Notes: generated by a model from the sequence alone, not told the origin. Positions 1 through 7,786 are shown, counted from the stretch's first letter. The stretch: DNA of 17,567 nucleotides from an uncultured Lachnospiraceae bacterium (GCA_910588885.1 CAJUSQ010000061.1:1-17567); one strand, 5' to 3'. Made by a program: numbers and translations.

Positions 1-834
1 GGGAAATTCTACGATTGGAAATACGGGAAAATCTTTTATAGTAAAATGGGAAAAGGCTCCCCCGTTTTACTTTTACATGATTTAGATCCGGCATCCTCTT
101 CCCTCGAATGGAATCGTATTTCTAAATCTCTTTCTAAAAAGCATACGGTATATTCCATTGATTTGCTTGGCTGCGGCCGCAGTGACAAACCAAATCTTAC
201 GTATACAAACTTTTTATATGTGCAATTAATTACCGACTTTATTAAGGACGTGATCCATGAAAAAGCAAACTTAATTGCCAGCGGGTCTTCCTGCTCCTTT
301 TCCATCATGTCCTGTAATATGGATCCGGAATATTTTAAGAAAATTATTCTAGTTAATCCGGAACAATTATCAGACCTGGCAAAGACACCCAGCAAACGGA
401 AAAACGCACTGAAGTTTTTAATTGATCTTCCGATTATCGGAACTATGTTTTACAATATCCTTTATTCAAAATACGGAATCAAGCAATATTTTTCCGAACA
501 TTACAGTAATGCGAACCAGGTAGTCCTGGAGAAGCTGATTGATTCCTACTATGAAGCCGCACATTTAAAAAATGGAAACGGAAAGTATTTATTGTCCAGT
601 ATCCACGCATACTATACAAATATAAATATCATCCATGCACTGAAGAAAGTCAATAACAGCATATTCATCATCGGAAGTAAAGAGAATGAAACAGAAACAG
701 ACATTATAAAAGATTATGCCAACTTTAATCCCTCTATTGAAACTGCCGTTGTGGATCATTCCAAATATCTGCCCCAGCTGGAAAATCCGGACAAATTCCT
801 CAGCCATGTTGAATTATTCCTGAATACCCGATAA
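1..834 (+). CDS. Alpha/beta hydrolase-fold protein, 5'-truncated by the window edge
   Basis: The frame is open from base 1, and the codons before the ATG at 46 read GKFYDWKYGKIFYSK, which fits the usual start of this family, so the true start is probably upstream and the ATG at 46 is internal. Visible fold landmarks are the strand and oxyanion turn VLLLHDL, the strand-4 region DLLGCGRSDKP, and a nucleophile-elbow-like GSSCS (bases 283-297). The C-terminal segment DHSKYLPQLENPDKF aligns with the usual GHLPHLE.P segment but has Tyr where the catalytic His normally sits, so hydrolase activity is uncertain. There is no signal peptide or membrane segment in the visible part. Substrate and pathway are unknown. 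The gene is convergent with rsmG and shares a bidirectional terminator with it. The fold assignment is solid; a specific function cannot be given. Confidence 0.8.
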   Translation, partial: GKFYDWKYGKIFYSKMGKGSPVLLLHDLDPASSSLEWNRISKSLSKKHTVYSIDLLGCGRSDKPNLTYTNFLYVQLITDFIKDVIHEKANLIASGSSCSFSIMSCNMDPEYFKKIILVNPEQLSDLAKTPSKRKNALKFLIDLPIIGTMFYNILYSKYGIKQYFSEHYSNANQVVLEKLIDSYYEAAHLKNGNGKYLLSSIHAYYTNINIIHALKKVNNSIFIIGSKENETETDIIKDYANFNPSIETAVVDHSKYLPQLENPDKFLSHVELFLNTR

Positions 835-892
835 TAAGACATATCATTTTGAGATTATTTTGAGAAAAATTGCAAATTTAAAAAGTAACCGA

Positions 893-928
893 AAAAAGGT
901 TCCCTGTTGTGATACAGGGAACCTTTTT
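893..928. terminator. Bidirectional intrinsic terminator between the hydrolase gene and rsmG
   Basis: A perfect 14-bp inverted repeat (AAAAAGGTTCCCTG at 893-906 and CAGGGAACCTTTTT at 915-928) encloses an 8-base loop. A-runs at the left and T-runs at the right give a U-tract to transcripts from either side. It lies between two convergent genes. The right arm touches the TAA stop of rsmG (929-927), so the leftward operon ends almost directly on the hairpin. Confidence 0.9.
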
Positions 929-1649
929 AATGAAGGGGTTCTTTGGAAGGGGTTCCGGCTTTTCTGGGAAAAGCCTTTGGCGTCCGATTCTTTTTCTCAA
1001 TCATTACAAAAGAACGGCTGATTTCCGTATTAGGCAGGCAGAATTTATAAACCTTTTTTTTCACACCACCCAAAAGTTGAATCGCCTTTTTTGACTTGGA
1101 AAGCTCCTCTTCTATTTCACCGGATTTATAAGAAACAAAAACACCTCCGACTTTTACAAAGGGAAGACAGTATTCGCAAAGAGAAGAAAGGTTTGCAACG
1201 GCACGGGAAACACAAATATCATAACCTTCTCTGTGTATCTCCTTCTTTGCCATCTCTTCTGCCCTTCCATGGATAGCTTCTATATGAGTTAAATTTAATT
1301 TCCGAATAACTTCCTCTAAAAATCCAACCCTCTTCTTTAAAGAATCCATCAAAACCATTTCCAGATTTGGAAAGGCAATTTTCAAGGGGATTCCAGGAAA
1401 TCCGGCTCCTGTTCCCAAATCCAGAATACGGCTGTTTTTCTGCAGATCCAAAACCTGGCATAAACTTAAGCTATCCAAAAAGTGCTTTTCTACCACTTCC
1501 TCATAATCCGTAATCGCCGTTAAGTTCATCACCTTATTTTTTTCCACCAACATCTCATAGTACAGCAATAGCTGTTCCAGCTGAGAATCGGAAAAGGATA
1601 ACTTTAATGATTCCAGGCCATGCTGCAATTTTTCTAAATTATATTCCAT
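927..1649 (-). CDS. rsmG: 16S rRNA (guanine-N7) methyltransferase RsmG (GidB)
   Basis: RsmG transfers a methyl group from S-adenosylmethionine to N7 of G527 (E. coli numbering) in the 530 loop of 16S rRNA; loss of the enzyme is known to give low-level streptomycin resistance. The 240-residue length fits the family. The N-terminal helical part contains EKNKVMNLTAITD and EKHFLDSL, followed by the SAM-binding motif DLGTGAGFPGIPL at about residues 77-89. The Rossmann-fold segment SRAVANL and the typical C-terminal PRKAGTPSKEPL are also present. The ATG at 1649 has a TAGGAG ribosome-binding site overlapping the mnmG stop codon, 12 bases away, so the two are cotranscribed. It is the last gene of the leftward operon. 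The B. subtilis neighbours noc, soj and spo0J do not follow it here. Confidence 0.97.
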   Translation of the reverse strand: MEYNLEKLQHGLESLKLSFSDSQLEQLLLYYEMLVEKNKVMNLTAITDYEEVVEKHFLDSLSLCQVLDLQKNSRILDLGTGAGFPGIPLKIAFPNLEMVLMDSLKKRVGFLEEVIRKLNLTHIEAIHGRAEEMAKKEIHREGYDICVSRAVANLSSLCEYCLPFVKVGGVFVSYKSGEIEEELSKSKKAIQLLGGVKKKVYKFCLPNTEISRSFVMIEKKNRTPKAFPRKAGTPSKEPLH

Positions 1650-1661
1650 CCACTCTGACTC

Positions 1662-3551
1662 CTAACTTTCCATTTCTCTCTTCTTCTGTTCCAAATAAAC
1701 CAGCAGCACCGAAATATCTGCCGGAGACACTCCGGCAATCCTGGATGCCTGACCAACCGACTGGGGCTGGTAAAGATTCAGCTTTTGCTGAGCTTCCAGA
1801 CGAAGGCTCTTTACCTTACCATAATCAAAATGCTCCGGAAGCTTCTTCTTCTCCAACTTCTTAAACTGCTCTACCTGCTTCTTCTGCCTCTGAATATATC
1901 CTTCATATTTCACATGAATGTTCACCTGCTCAATTACATCGTCAGGAAGCTCGGGCCGATTCTCATCCAGCTGGACGAAATCTTCATAACACAATTCCGG
2001 ACGGCGTATCAATTCCGCCAGACTGGCAGCGGTTTTTAAGGATGCACTTTTATGCTGCTCCAAAAATTCCTGCACCCTTCCATTGGCCCCCATCATCACA
2101 TGTTCAATTCTATCCACTTCTTTTTCAATTTGACGTTCTTTTTCCACAATTTGATCGTATCTTTCCTGAGATATCAACCCAACCTCATATCCCCTCCGGG
2201 AAAGCCTCAAATCTGCATTATCCTGACGTAAAAGCAAGCGATATTCCGCTCTTGAAGTCATCATACGGTAAGGTTCTGTATTTTCTTTTGTAACAAGGTC
2301 ATCTATCAACACTCCAATATAACTCTCAGAACGATCCAGAATCATGGGTTCCTTTCCCTTCACATACATGGCCGCATTAATTCCGGCTACCAATCCCTGT
2401 CCGGCCGCTTCTTCATATCCTGAGCTTCCGTTAAACTGCCCGCCGGAAAAAAGACCCCGGATCTCTTTAAATTCCAGGCTGGACTTTAACTGCCTGGGAT
2501 TGATACAGTCATATTCAATTGCATAAGCATTCCGTACGATTTTCGCATGTTCCAATCCCGGCACCGACCGATACATTTCGTACTGAACATCCTCCGGCAG
2601 GGAACTGGACATTCCGCCCACATACATTTCATTGGTATAAAGCCCTTCCGGTTCAATAAAAACCTGATGCCTGTTTTTATCCGCAAATTTCACTACCTTA
2701 TCTTCAATGGAAGGACAATACCGGGGGCCGGTTCCTTCAATCATACCAGAAAATAAAGGGGAACGATCCAGATTATTTCGAATGATTTCATGGGTTTTCT
2801 CATTGGTATAAGTCAACCAGCAGGAAACCTGGTCAATTTGAACCGTATCCGGATCTGTGGAAAAAGAAAAAGGCACCACTCTCTCATCTCCGAATTGTTC
2901 CTCCATTTTGGAAAAATCAATCGAACGCTTATCAATTCTTGCCGGAGTACCGGTCTTAAAGCGGAAAAGTTCTACACCATGTTCCATTAATGAAGCACTT
3001 AAACCATTGGCAGCCTGCAGTCCATTTGGCCCCGTGGGGTTTACCATATCTCCGCAAAGGCATCGGGCCTTTAAATAGGTTCCCGTACAAAGCACCACAG
3101 CCTTGCTGTAGTAAGTCCCGCCGGAAAAAGTCCTGACCCCTTTTACCATTCCTTCTTCTATGATGAGCTCCGTAACCTCAGCCTGCCTTAAGGTGAGATG
3201 ATCGGTATTTTCCAAAGTCTTTCTCATTTGATGGGTATAAGCTTCCTTATCAGCCTGAGCCCTCAGGGAATGAACGGCCGGACCTTTAGACTGATTCAAC
3301 ATTTTAGACTGAATAAAAGTCTTATCAATATTAATTCCCATCTGCCCGCCCAAAGCGTCCACCTCCCGGACCAAATGACCCTTCGAGCTTCCGCCGATAT
3401 TGGGATTACAGGGCATCATTGCAATACTTTCAATACTGATCGTAAAAATAATGGTTTCCAATCCCAACCTGGCACAGGCCAGAGCCGCTTCACATCCGGC
3501 ATGTCCCGCACCTACCACACAAACATCATAATTTTCTGTTACCGAAGGCAT
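1662..3551 (-). CDS. mnmG: tRNA uridine-5-carboxymethylaminomethyl modification enzyme MnmG (GidA)
   Basis: MnmG is the FAD-dependent partner of MnmE. The complex adds the (carboxymethyl)aminomethyl group to C5 of the wobble uridine (U34) of certain tRNAs, using methylene-tetrahydrofolate, FAD and NADH. The 629-residue length is typical. The N-terminus has the dinucleotide-binding motif GAGHAG (residues 14-19), followed by CNPNIGGSSKGHLVREVDALGG. Later come the family segments GTGPRYCPSIEDKV, MTSRAEYRLLLRQDNAD and a C-terminal helical domain ending LNLYQPQSVGQASRIAGVSPADI. The ATG at 3551 is preceded by AGAGGAG about 7 bases upstream. It sits 33 bases after mnmE and 12 bases before rsmG, giving the usual MnmE-MnmG pairing in one transcript. 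The product is cytoplasmic. No anomalies were seen. Confidence 0.98.
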   Translation of the reverse strand: MPSVTENYDVCVVGAGHAGCEAALACARLGLETIIFTISIESIAMMPCNPNIGGSSKGHLVREVDALGGQMGINIDKTFIQSKMLNQSKGPAVHSLRAQADKEAYTHQMRKTLENTDHLTLRQAEVTELIIEEGMVKGVRTFSGGTYYSKAVVLCTGTYLKARCLCGDMVNPTGPNGLQAANGLSASLMEHGVELFRFKTGTPARIDKRSIDFSKMEEQFGDERVVPFSFSTDPDTVQIDQVSCWLTYTNEKTHEIIRNNLDRSPLFSGMIEGTGPRYCPSIEDKVVKFADKNRHQVFIEPEGLYTNEMYVGGMSSSLPEDVQYEMYRSVPGLEHAKIVRNAYAIEYDCINPRQLKSSLEFKEIRGLFSGGQFNGSSGYEEAAGQGLVAGINAAMYVKGKEPMILDRSESYIGVLIDDLVTKENTEPYRMMTSRAEYRLLLRQDNADLRLSRRGYEVGLISQERYDQIVEKERQIEKEVDRIEHVMMGANGRVQEFLEQHKSASLKTAASLAELIRRPELCYEDFVQLDENRPELPDDVIEQVNIHVKYEGYIQRQKKQVEQFKKLEKKKLPEHFDYGKVKSLRLEAQQKLNLYQPQSVGQASRIAGVSPADISVLLVYLEQKKREMES

Positions 3552-3584
3552 GATTACACTCCTCTCTTTTGGAAAACCCGGTTT

Positions 3585-4967
3585 CTATTTTCCCATACAG
3601 AATTTTGAGAAAATCTCATTGACCAAATCCTCTCCTACCGATTCTCCAATCAAATTTCCCAGTTCCTCATATGCATTCATCAAATCAATGGAATAAAAAT
3701 CTTCCGGCATTCCTGCCTCTATACTTTCTTTCACCAGCTCTAAGCTTTTCAAGGCTTCCTGCAGGGAAGCTTTCTGACGTACATTTGTAATAAAGACTTC
3801 ATCATTCCAGGAAAGCTCTCCTTGAAAAAATAAATTTGTGATTGCTTCCTCCAGCTGCTCCAATCCGATTCCCTCCTTTGCCGAAACCGGAAGGATGTAC
3901 TGATTGGGATGCAGCCGCTCCGCAAAATCAGACACTTCTACTACTGTCTTCAAATCCGTTTTGTTTAACAGGACAATGGCCTTCCGATTTTCCAATAGTT
4001 CCAGAATCTCCCGGTCATTTTCATCCAAAGGAAGGGAAGCATCTACCACATAAATAATTAAATCTGCATTTAATAAATATTCTTTTGCCTTGTCTACCCC
4101 GATCTTTTCTACAATATCAACCGTATCCCGAATTCCTGCCGTATCCACGATCTGCAGCGTAATCCCATTTAAGCTGATCTGCTCCTCCAGTACGTCCCGG
4201 GTTGTCCCGGCAATATCCGTAACAATGGCCTTTTCCTTCCCCACCAGCCGGTTCAATAAGGAGGACTTTCCCGCATTGGGCTTACCTACAATTACCGTTT
4301 GAATACCCTCTTTTAATAAAGTGCTATTTTCCGATGATTTTATCAGCTTATTAATTTCAGAAGCGGAATTTTTCACCACTTTCATTAACTTTTCCCCATA
4401 TCCATCCAGACTGACATGCTCAGGATCATCCAAAGCCGATTCAATAAATGCAATTTCATGAAGCACCCCGGCCCGAAGCTTTTGGATCCTCTGATACAAT
4501 ACTCCCTGGAGCTGCTTTAAGGAGCTTTCTAAGGCAAACTGGTTTTTTGCCTGAATCACATCCATGACGGATTCCGCCTGAGACAAATCGATCCTCCCGT
4601 TTAAAAAAGCCCGCTTTGTAAATTCCCCTGGCTCAGCCGCCCTTGCCCCGTATTTCAGAACCGTTTCCAAAATCCGCCGTATCACCAATGTCCCGCCGTG
4701 GCAGTCAATTTCCACAGTATCCTCAGTGGTATAGCTGTTGGGCGCTTTCATCAGGAGTACCATTACCTCATCCACCATCTTTTCTCCGTCATAAATATAG
4801 CCGTAATGGATGGTATGGCTTTTTTCCTGAGACAACTTCTTCTCTCCCCGTTTCGGACGATAAATGCGATCGATCACGGAAAAGGACTGACTGCCGCTGA
4901 TTCTGACAATCCCGATTCCGGAATTTGACATCGCCGTTGCAATTGCCGCAATTGTATCTGTTTTCAT
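3585..4967 (-). CDS. mnmE: tRNA modification GTPase MnmE (TrmE)
   Basis: MnmE is a dimeric GTPase that works with MnmG on the wobble uridine of tRNA; GTP hydrolysis is needed for the modification. The 460 residues carry an N-terminal tetrahydrofolate-binding domain (containing CHGGTLVIRRILE and EFTKRAFLNGRIDLSQAE), a helical domain and an inserted G domain. G-domain motifs are G1 GKPNAGKSS (residues 228-236), G2 around DIAGTTRD, G3 DTAGIRDT, G4 NKTD and G5 SAKEG. The C-terminus FCMGK matches the family's CIGK box with its functional cysteine. The ATG at 4967 follows AAGGAG at a 6-base spacing. A 71-base gap with a terminator-like hairpin separates it from jag upstream, so its expression may be partly uncoupled from the first half of the operon. 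Confidence 0.98.
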   Translation of the reverse strand: MKTDTIAAIATAMSNSGIGIVRISGSQSFSVIDRIYRPKRGEKKLSQEKSHTIHYGYIYDGEKMVDEVMVLLMKAPNSYTTEDTVEIDCHGGTLVIRRILETVLKYGARAAEPGEFTKRAFLNGRIDLSQAESVMDVIQAKNQFALESSLKQLQGVLYQRIQKLRAGVLHEIAFIESALDDPEHVSLDGYGEKLMKVVKNSASEINKLIKSSENSTLLKEGIQTVIVGKPNAGKSSLLNRLVGKEKAIVTDIAGTTRDVLEEQISLNGITLQIVDTAGIRDTVDIVEKIGVDKAKEYLLNADLIIYVVDASLPLDENDREILELLENRKAIVLLNKTDLKTVVEVSDFAERLHPNQYILPVSAKEGIGLEQLEEAITNLFFQGELSWNDEVFITNVRQKASLQEALKSLELVKESIEAGMPEDFYSIDLMNAYEELGNLIGESVGEDLVNEIFSKFCMGK

Positions 4968-4980
4968 GAAACTCTCCTTA

Positions 4981-5019
4981 TCGAAAAGGCTTCCTCAAAA
5001 CATCCGCATTGAGAAAGCC
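4981..5019 (-). terminator. Terminator-like hairpin (attenuator candidate) between jag and mnmE
   Basis: Read on the minus strand, GGCTTTCTCA (5019-5010) pairs with TGAGGAAGCC (4997-4988) over 10 bp with one G-U pair and a 12-base loop, followed directly by TTTTCGA. It lies in the 71-base jag-mnmE gap, ahead of the mnmE ribosome-binding site. The U-tract is short, so partial termination or processing is more likely than a full stop. No convincing mnmE promoter was seen after it. Confidence 0.45.
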
Positions 5020-5038
5020 CTTCATCACTTCACTATCC

Positions 5039-5668
5039 TTAATTATTTCGTTTCAAAGTAACCACCACATGCCGGAACGGTTCATCCCCTTCACTATGGG
5101 TACAAACAAACCTGTCATTCTGCAAAGCGGAATGAATTACCCTCCGCTCAAAAGGATTCATCGGTTCCAAAGCGACTGTCCGTTTCGTACGCTTCACCTT
5201 AAAAGCAATATTCTTTGCCAGGTTCTCCAAAGTCTCTTTCCGTCTCTTCCGATAATTCTCCGTATCCAGCTTAATCTTCACGTATTCCTCAGTGTTCTTA
5301 TTGGCAACCAGGCCCACCAAATACTGCAGGGAATCCAGGGTTTGCCCTCTCTTTCCGATCAGAACACCCATTTCCGTCCCTTTCAGCTCCACTTCGAGAA
5401 CCTTACCGTCCGCACTTTTCTCCATGATAATCTCTACTTCCATATTCATGGCAGAGAAAATATCAGCCAAAAATTCCTTAACCACACTTTCCAAGGTAAA
5501 CTTCTTACGTACTTTAATGACTGCCGGCTTACTGCCGATTCCCAGAAATCCGGAACTCCCCTTTTCAATCACCTCATACTCAATCTTATCACTGGTGGTA
5601 CCAAGCTTTATTAAGCTCTCTGTAATTGCATCTTCTACTGTTTTCGCGGTTACTTCTATAAATTCCAT
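5039..5668 (-). CDS. jag: RNA-binding protein KhpB/Jag (Jag-N, KH and R3H domains)
   Basis: Jag (KhpB, also called EloR in streptococci) is a cytoplasmic RNA-binding protein linked in other Bacillota to cell elongation, division and small-RNA control, usually with KhpA. The 209 residues contain the Jag-N domain (about 1-50, with GSSGFLGIGSKPA), a KH domain with the GxxG loop GKRG at 105-108 (GKRGQTLDSLQYL), and an R3H domain around residues 145-205 (PFERRVIHSAL, then HVVVTL). I chose the ATG at 5668 because AGGGGG lies 7 bases upstream. An in-frame GTG at 5701 overlaps the yidC stop and would add 11 residues, but it has no comparable ribosome-binding site. The gene follows yidC directly, as in many Bacillota, and is probably cotranscribed with it. 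Confidence 0.95.
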   Translation of the reverse strand: MEFIEVTAKTVEDAITESLIKLGTTSDKIEYEVIEKGSSGFLGIGSKPAVIKVRKKFTLESVVKEFLADIFSAMNMEVEIIMEKSADGKVLEVELKGTEMGVLIGKRGQTLDSLQYLVGLVANKNTEEYVKIKLDTENYRKRRKETLENLAKNIAFKVKRTKRTVALEPMNPFERRVIHSALQNDRFVCTHSEGDEPFRHVVVTLKRNN

Positions 5669-5700
5669 TCCAATTCCCCCTTGAATTCCGTAAACAACCA

Positions 5701-6966
5701 CTATTTGTTATTTCTCTCATTATACTCTTTTACTAAATTTGCTTTCGATGCAAGGCTTCCCGGTTTTGCATTCAAAGTACTCTCTGATGCCTGCCGGATC
5801 TTTTCTTTATTTTCGGTTACAACTGCTTTTTCCGACAGCTTTCTGGTATTCATCCGGGCCGCACTGGAAATCTGATTCTCCGGGATTCCCTTCTTTTCCC
5901 GTTTCTTCTTGGCCTTCTCCTGATTCCGTTTCATTAACTCGTCCAAGTCGATCTTTTCGATATACCGGTTAATCACAACCTGCTGGATGCTTCGGATTAC
6001 GGCGCCGGCAATCCAGTAAATACCCATACCTACCGGAAGCGAAAATACCATAACAAAAGACATCATCGGCATCATATAATTCATGACCTTCATGGAGCTG
6101 GCCATCGTATCATTGGGGTTATCCGTCGTAGCCGCTGCCGTAGGCATCAGCTTGATATTCAAAAGCTGTGTTACTGCAGACAATACCGGAACCAGGATTG
6201 CCCCGAATACTAACAGATACTGTCCTGCCGACCAGCCGGAACGAATCAGTTCCATGGGAGCATTTGCAATATTAATTCCCAGGAAGAAATTCATATGCTC
6301 CAACTGCTGCTCTAACGTATCAATCACACCCGTCAGATTCGAAAAATTATCTTTTAAGGTATTCCATGCGCTGACAGGCATTTTATACAACACGTCAATA
6401 ATTGAATTTGCTGCCTGAACATCTGTTCCTTCAAAATTAAGGCTTACCAGTTTTAAGTCGATATCCGCAAGAAACTTCGTCATCGTAGCCTGATAACCTT
6501 CCGTCTTCATGATTCCTTCCACAACGGGAGCAAAATGATCCTTAATCCCGCTTACATAGGCCGGTACATTATAAATAACCCGATACAGCGCCAACAGGAT
6601 CGGCATCTGAATGATCAGCTGAATACAGCTTCCGCTGGGTGAAATCCCATATTTCTGATAAATAAGCTGAGTTTCTTCGTTCATGGCCATCATGGAAGCC
6701 TGGTCTTTCTTCCCCTTATACTTCTTCTGAACGGCCTGAAGTTCCGGCTGCATCTTCTGGGTCAGCTTCGAAAACTTCTGCTGCCGGATCGTCAAGGGCA
6801 GCAAACACAAATAAATAATAACTGTAAAGATAATAATACACAGACCAATGTTCTGGATATGAAACACACTGTCCAGGAACATGTAAATCCAGTTCATGAC
6901 ATAACCAAGCAGCCTGGCGACCGGGCCGATAAACGCGCCGGTATACTGCGTCAAAATATTCTCCAA
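5701..6966 (-). CDS. yidC: Membrane protein insertase YidC (Oxa1/SpoIIIJ family)
   Basis: YidC inserts and folds membrane proteins, alone or with SecYEG. At 421 residues it is long for a Gram-positive YidC. A hydrophobic segment at about 38-58 is followed by LTIRQQKFSKLTQKMQPEL, where Arg61 matches the conserved groove arginine. Further membrane segments lie near 113-135, 248-270, 293-312 and 313-330, with the typical MKVMNYMMPMMSFVM and LPVGMGIYW. There is no lipobox cysteine at the N-terminus, unlike SpoIIIJ. The stretch at about 139-245 forms an unusually long extracytoplasmic loop, and residues 335-421 are a Lys/Arg-rich cytoplasmic tail of the kind that can contact ribosomes. The start codon is TTG (6966-6964), supported by AGGAGG 9 bases upstream. 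It lies 18 bases after yidD and next to jag. Confidence 0.96.
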   Translation of the reverse strand: MENILTQYTGAFIGPVARLLGYVMNWIYMFLDSVFHIQNIGLCIIIFTVIIYLCLLPLTIRQQKFSKLTQKMQPELQAVQKKYKGKKDQASMMAMNEETQLIYQKYGISPSGSCIQLIIQMPILLALYRVIYNVPAYVSGIKDHFAPVVEGIMKTEGYQATMTKFLADIDLKLVSLNFEGTDVQAANSIIDVLYKMPVSAWNTLKDNFSNLTGVIDTLEQQLEHMNFFLGINIANAPMELIRSGWSAGQYLLVFGAILVPVLSAVTQLLNIKLMPTAAATTDNPNDTMASSMKVMNYMMPMMSFVMVFSLPVGMGIYWIAGAVIRSIQQVVINRYIEKIDLDELMKRNQEKAKKKREKKGIPENQISSAARMNTRKLSEKAVVTENKEKIRQASESTLNAKPGSLASKANLVKEYNERNNK

Positions 6967-6984
6967 TATCTGAAACCTCCTACT

Positions 6985-7248
6985 TTATGGAACGGGATCA
7001 TATCCGCCTTTTGAAAAAGGATTACATCTCAATATTCTCCACCCGGCCAGGAAAGAACCCTTCAAGGCCCCGTATTTCTGAACCGCTTCCAAACCATAAG
7101 TAGAACAGGTCGGATAATACGGACACTTTGTGGACTTTAAGGGGGATAAATATTTTCTATACCATTTAATCAAAAAAATCAATACATTTTTCAAAATAAT
7201 TCCATCTTCTTTTCCGTCAAAAATACTTGTCCATCCTGTAGATGGCAT
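6985..7248 (-). CDS. yidD: Membrane protein insertion efficiency factor YidD
   Basis: YidD is a small membrane-associated protein whose gene lies between rnpA and yidC in many bacteria and which aids YidC-dependent insertion. The recognisable core is IKWYRKYLSPLK, CPYYPTCSTYGLEA, then RILRCNPFSKGGYDPVP, with the three conserved cysteines. From the ATG at 7248 the product is 87 residues, but the first 18 residues do not resemble the family and the ATG lacks a clear ribosome-binding site. A TTG at 7194, just after GATGGA, would give a 69-residue protein starting LKNVLIFLI, closer to the family's usual length of about 70; it is a plausible true start. The rnpA stop (7261) is 12 bases from the ATG, so translational coupling is possible with either start. 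Confidence 0.93.
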   Translation of the reverse strand: MPSTGWTSIFDGKEDGIILKNVLIFLIKWYRKYLSPLKSTKCPYYPTCSTYGLEAVQKYGALKGSFLAGWRILRCNPFSKGGYDPVP

Positions 7249-7260
7249 CCGTCGATTTGT

Positions 7261-7605
7261 CTAAGAAACACGTTTCAAAATTCTGTGGATTCTGCCCAAA
7301 TGCAGCAATGCTTTTTCTGTCTCCGAATAAGTAATGTTCTTGGCATTCACCCGGGCAATCACGACAATATCCAATCCATTCCGAAATAACTCTTCCCGCA
7401 ACCGGTAACTTTCTCTGATTAATCTTGTAATGCGATGTCTTATAACACTATTTCCTACTTTTTTACTCACTGATATCCCGATGCGGTTCTTTCCCAGCTG
7501 ATTTTCCAAAACGTACATCACAAGGAACTGGTTTGCCCGAGAGCATCCGTTGCGATATACATTCTGGAAATCCCTGTTCTTCTTCAATGACTCTGAAAAC
7601 TCCAT
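7261..7605 (-). CDS. rnpA: Ribonuclease P protein component
   Basis: RnpA is the protein subunit of RNase P; it helps the catalytic RNA bind precursor tRNA and remove 5' leaders. I take the ATG at 7605, which has AGGAGG 9 bases upstream and yields 114 residues beginning MEFSESLKKNRDFQNVYRNG, matching the family's N-terminus. The frame is open a further 12 codons upstream, but that part (MWSFFFYRRSWI) is unlike the family. The RNR-type signature is KKVGNSVIRHRITRLIRE, with His where Asn is common. The protein is basic, as expected for an RNA-binding subunit. The gene sits 46 bases after rpmH and upstream of yidD in the conserved rpmH-rnpA-yidD-yidC order. Confidence 0.97.
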   Translation of the reverse strand: MEFSESLKKNRDFQNVYRNGCSRANQFLVMYVLENQLGKNRIGISVSKKVGNSVIRHRITRLIRESYRLREELFRNGLDIVVIARVNAKNITYSETEKALLHLGRIHRILKRVS

Positions 7606-7633
7606 TATCCAACTCCTCCTATAGAAGAAGAAA

Positions 7634-7652
7634 GACCACAAATTATGTGGCC
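7634..7652 (-). other. Small hairpin with U-rich tail between rpmH and rnpA
   Basis: On the minus strand GGCCACA (7652-7646) can pair with TGTGGTC (7640-7634) over 7 bp with one G-U pair, followed by TTTCTTCTTCT. It starts at the rpmH stop codon and ends before the rnpA ribosome-binding site. The stem is short and the tail is interrupted by C, so it is at best a weak attenuator or processing site that could lower rnpA relative to rpmH. Confidence 0.3.
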
Positions 7653-7786
7653 TAAGCTGATAATTTTTTTCTTCCTTTTAATCTTCTTGCAGCCAATACC
7701 TTTCTTCCGCCTGCCGAACTCATTCTGGCCCTGAATCCATGAACCTTTGCTCTGGATCTCTTTTTGGGTTGAAATGTCATCTTCAT
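7652..7786 (-). CDS. rpmH: 50S ribosomal protein L34 (bL34)
   Basis: This short gene encodes 44 residues, starting MKMTFQPKKRSRAKVHGFRA and continuing with RMSSAGGRKVLAARR and LKGRKKLSA, which is an unmistakable L34, the very basic small protein of the large ribosomal subunit. The ATG at 7786 is preceded by AGGAGGT about 9 bases upstream, and the stop is TAG (7654-7652). A second ATG two codons in (7780) is possible but less well placed. It is the first gene of the leftward operon, under the promoter at 7826-7853, and marks the left border of the origin region, as in many bacteria. Confidence 0.98.
   Translation of the reverse strand: MKMTFQPKKRSRAKVHGFRARMSSAGGRKVLAARRLKGRKKLSA

Noticed and set aside
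3198..3608. Plus-strand frame of 136 codons over mnmG
   Set aside because: It is fully antisense to the conserved N-terminus of MnmG and shows no recognisable domain.
5009..5614. Plus-strand frame of 201 codons over jag
   Set aside because: Long but antisense to an intact KH/R3H protein; composition follows from the opposite strand and no motif is recognisable.
5666..5701. GTG at 5701 as the jag start
   Set aside because: It overlaps the yidC stop and lacks a ribosome-binding site, while ATG 5668 has AGGGGG at good spacing and matches the family N-terminus.
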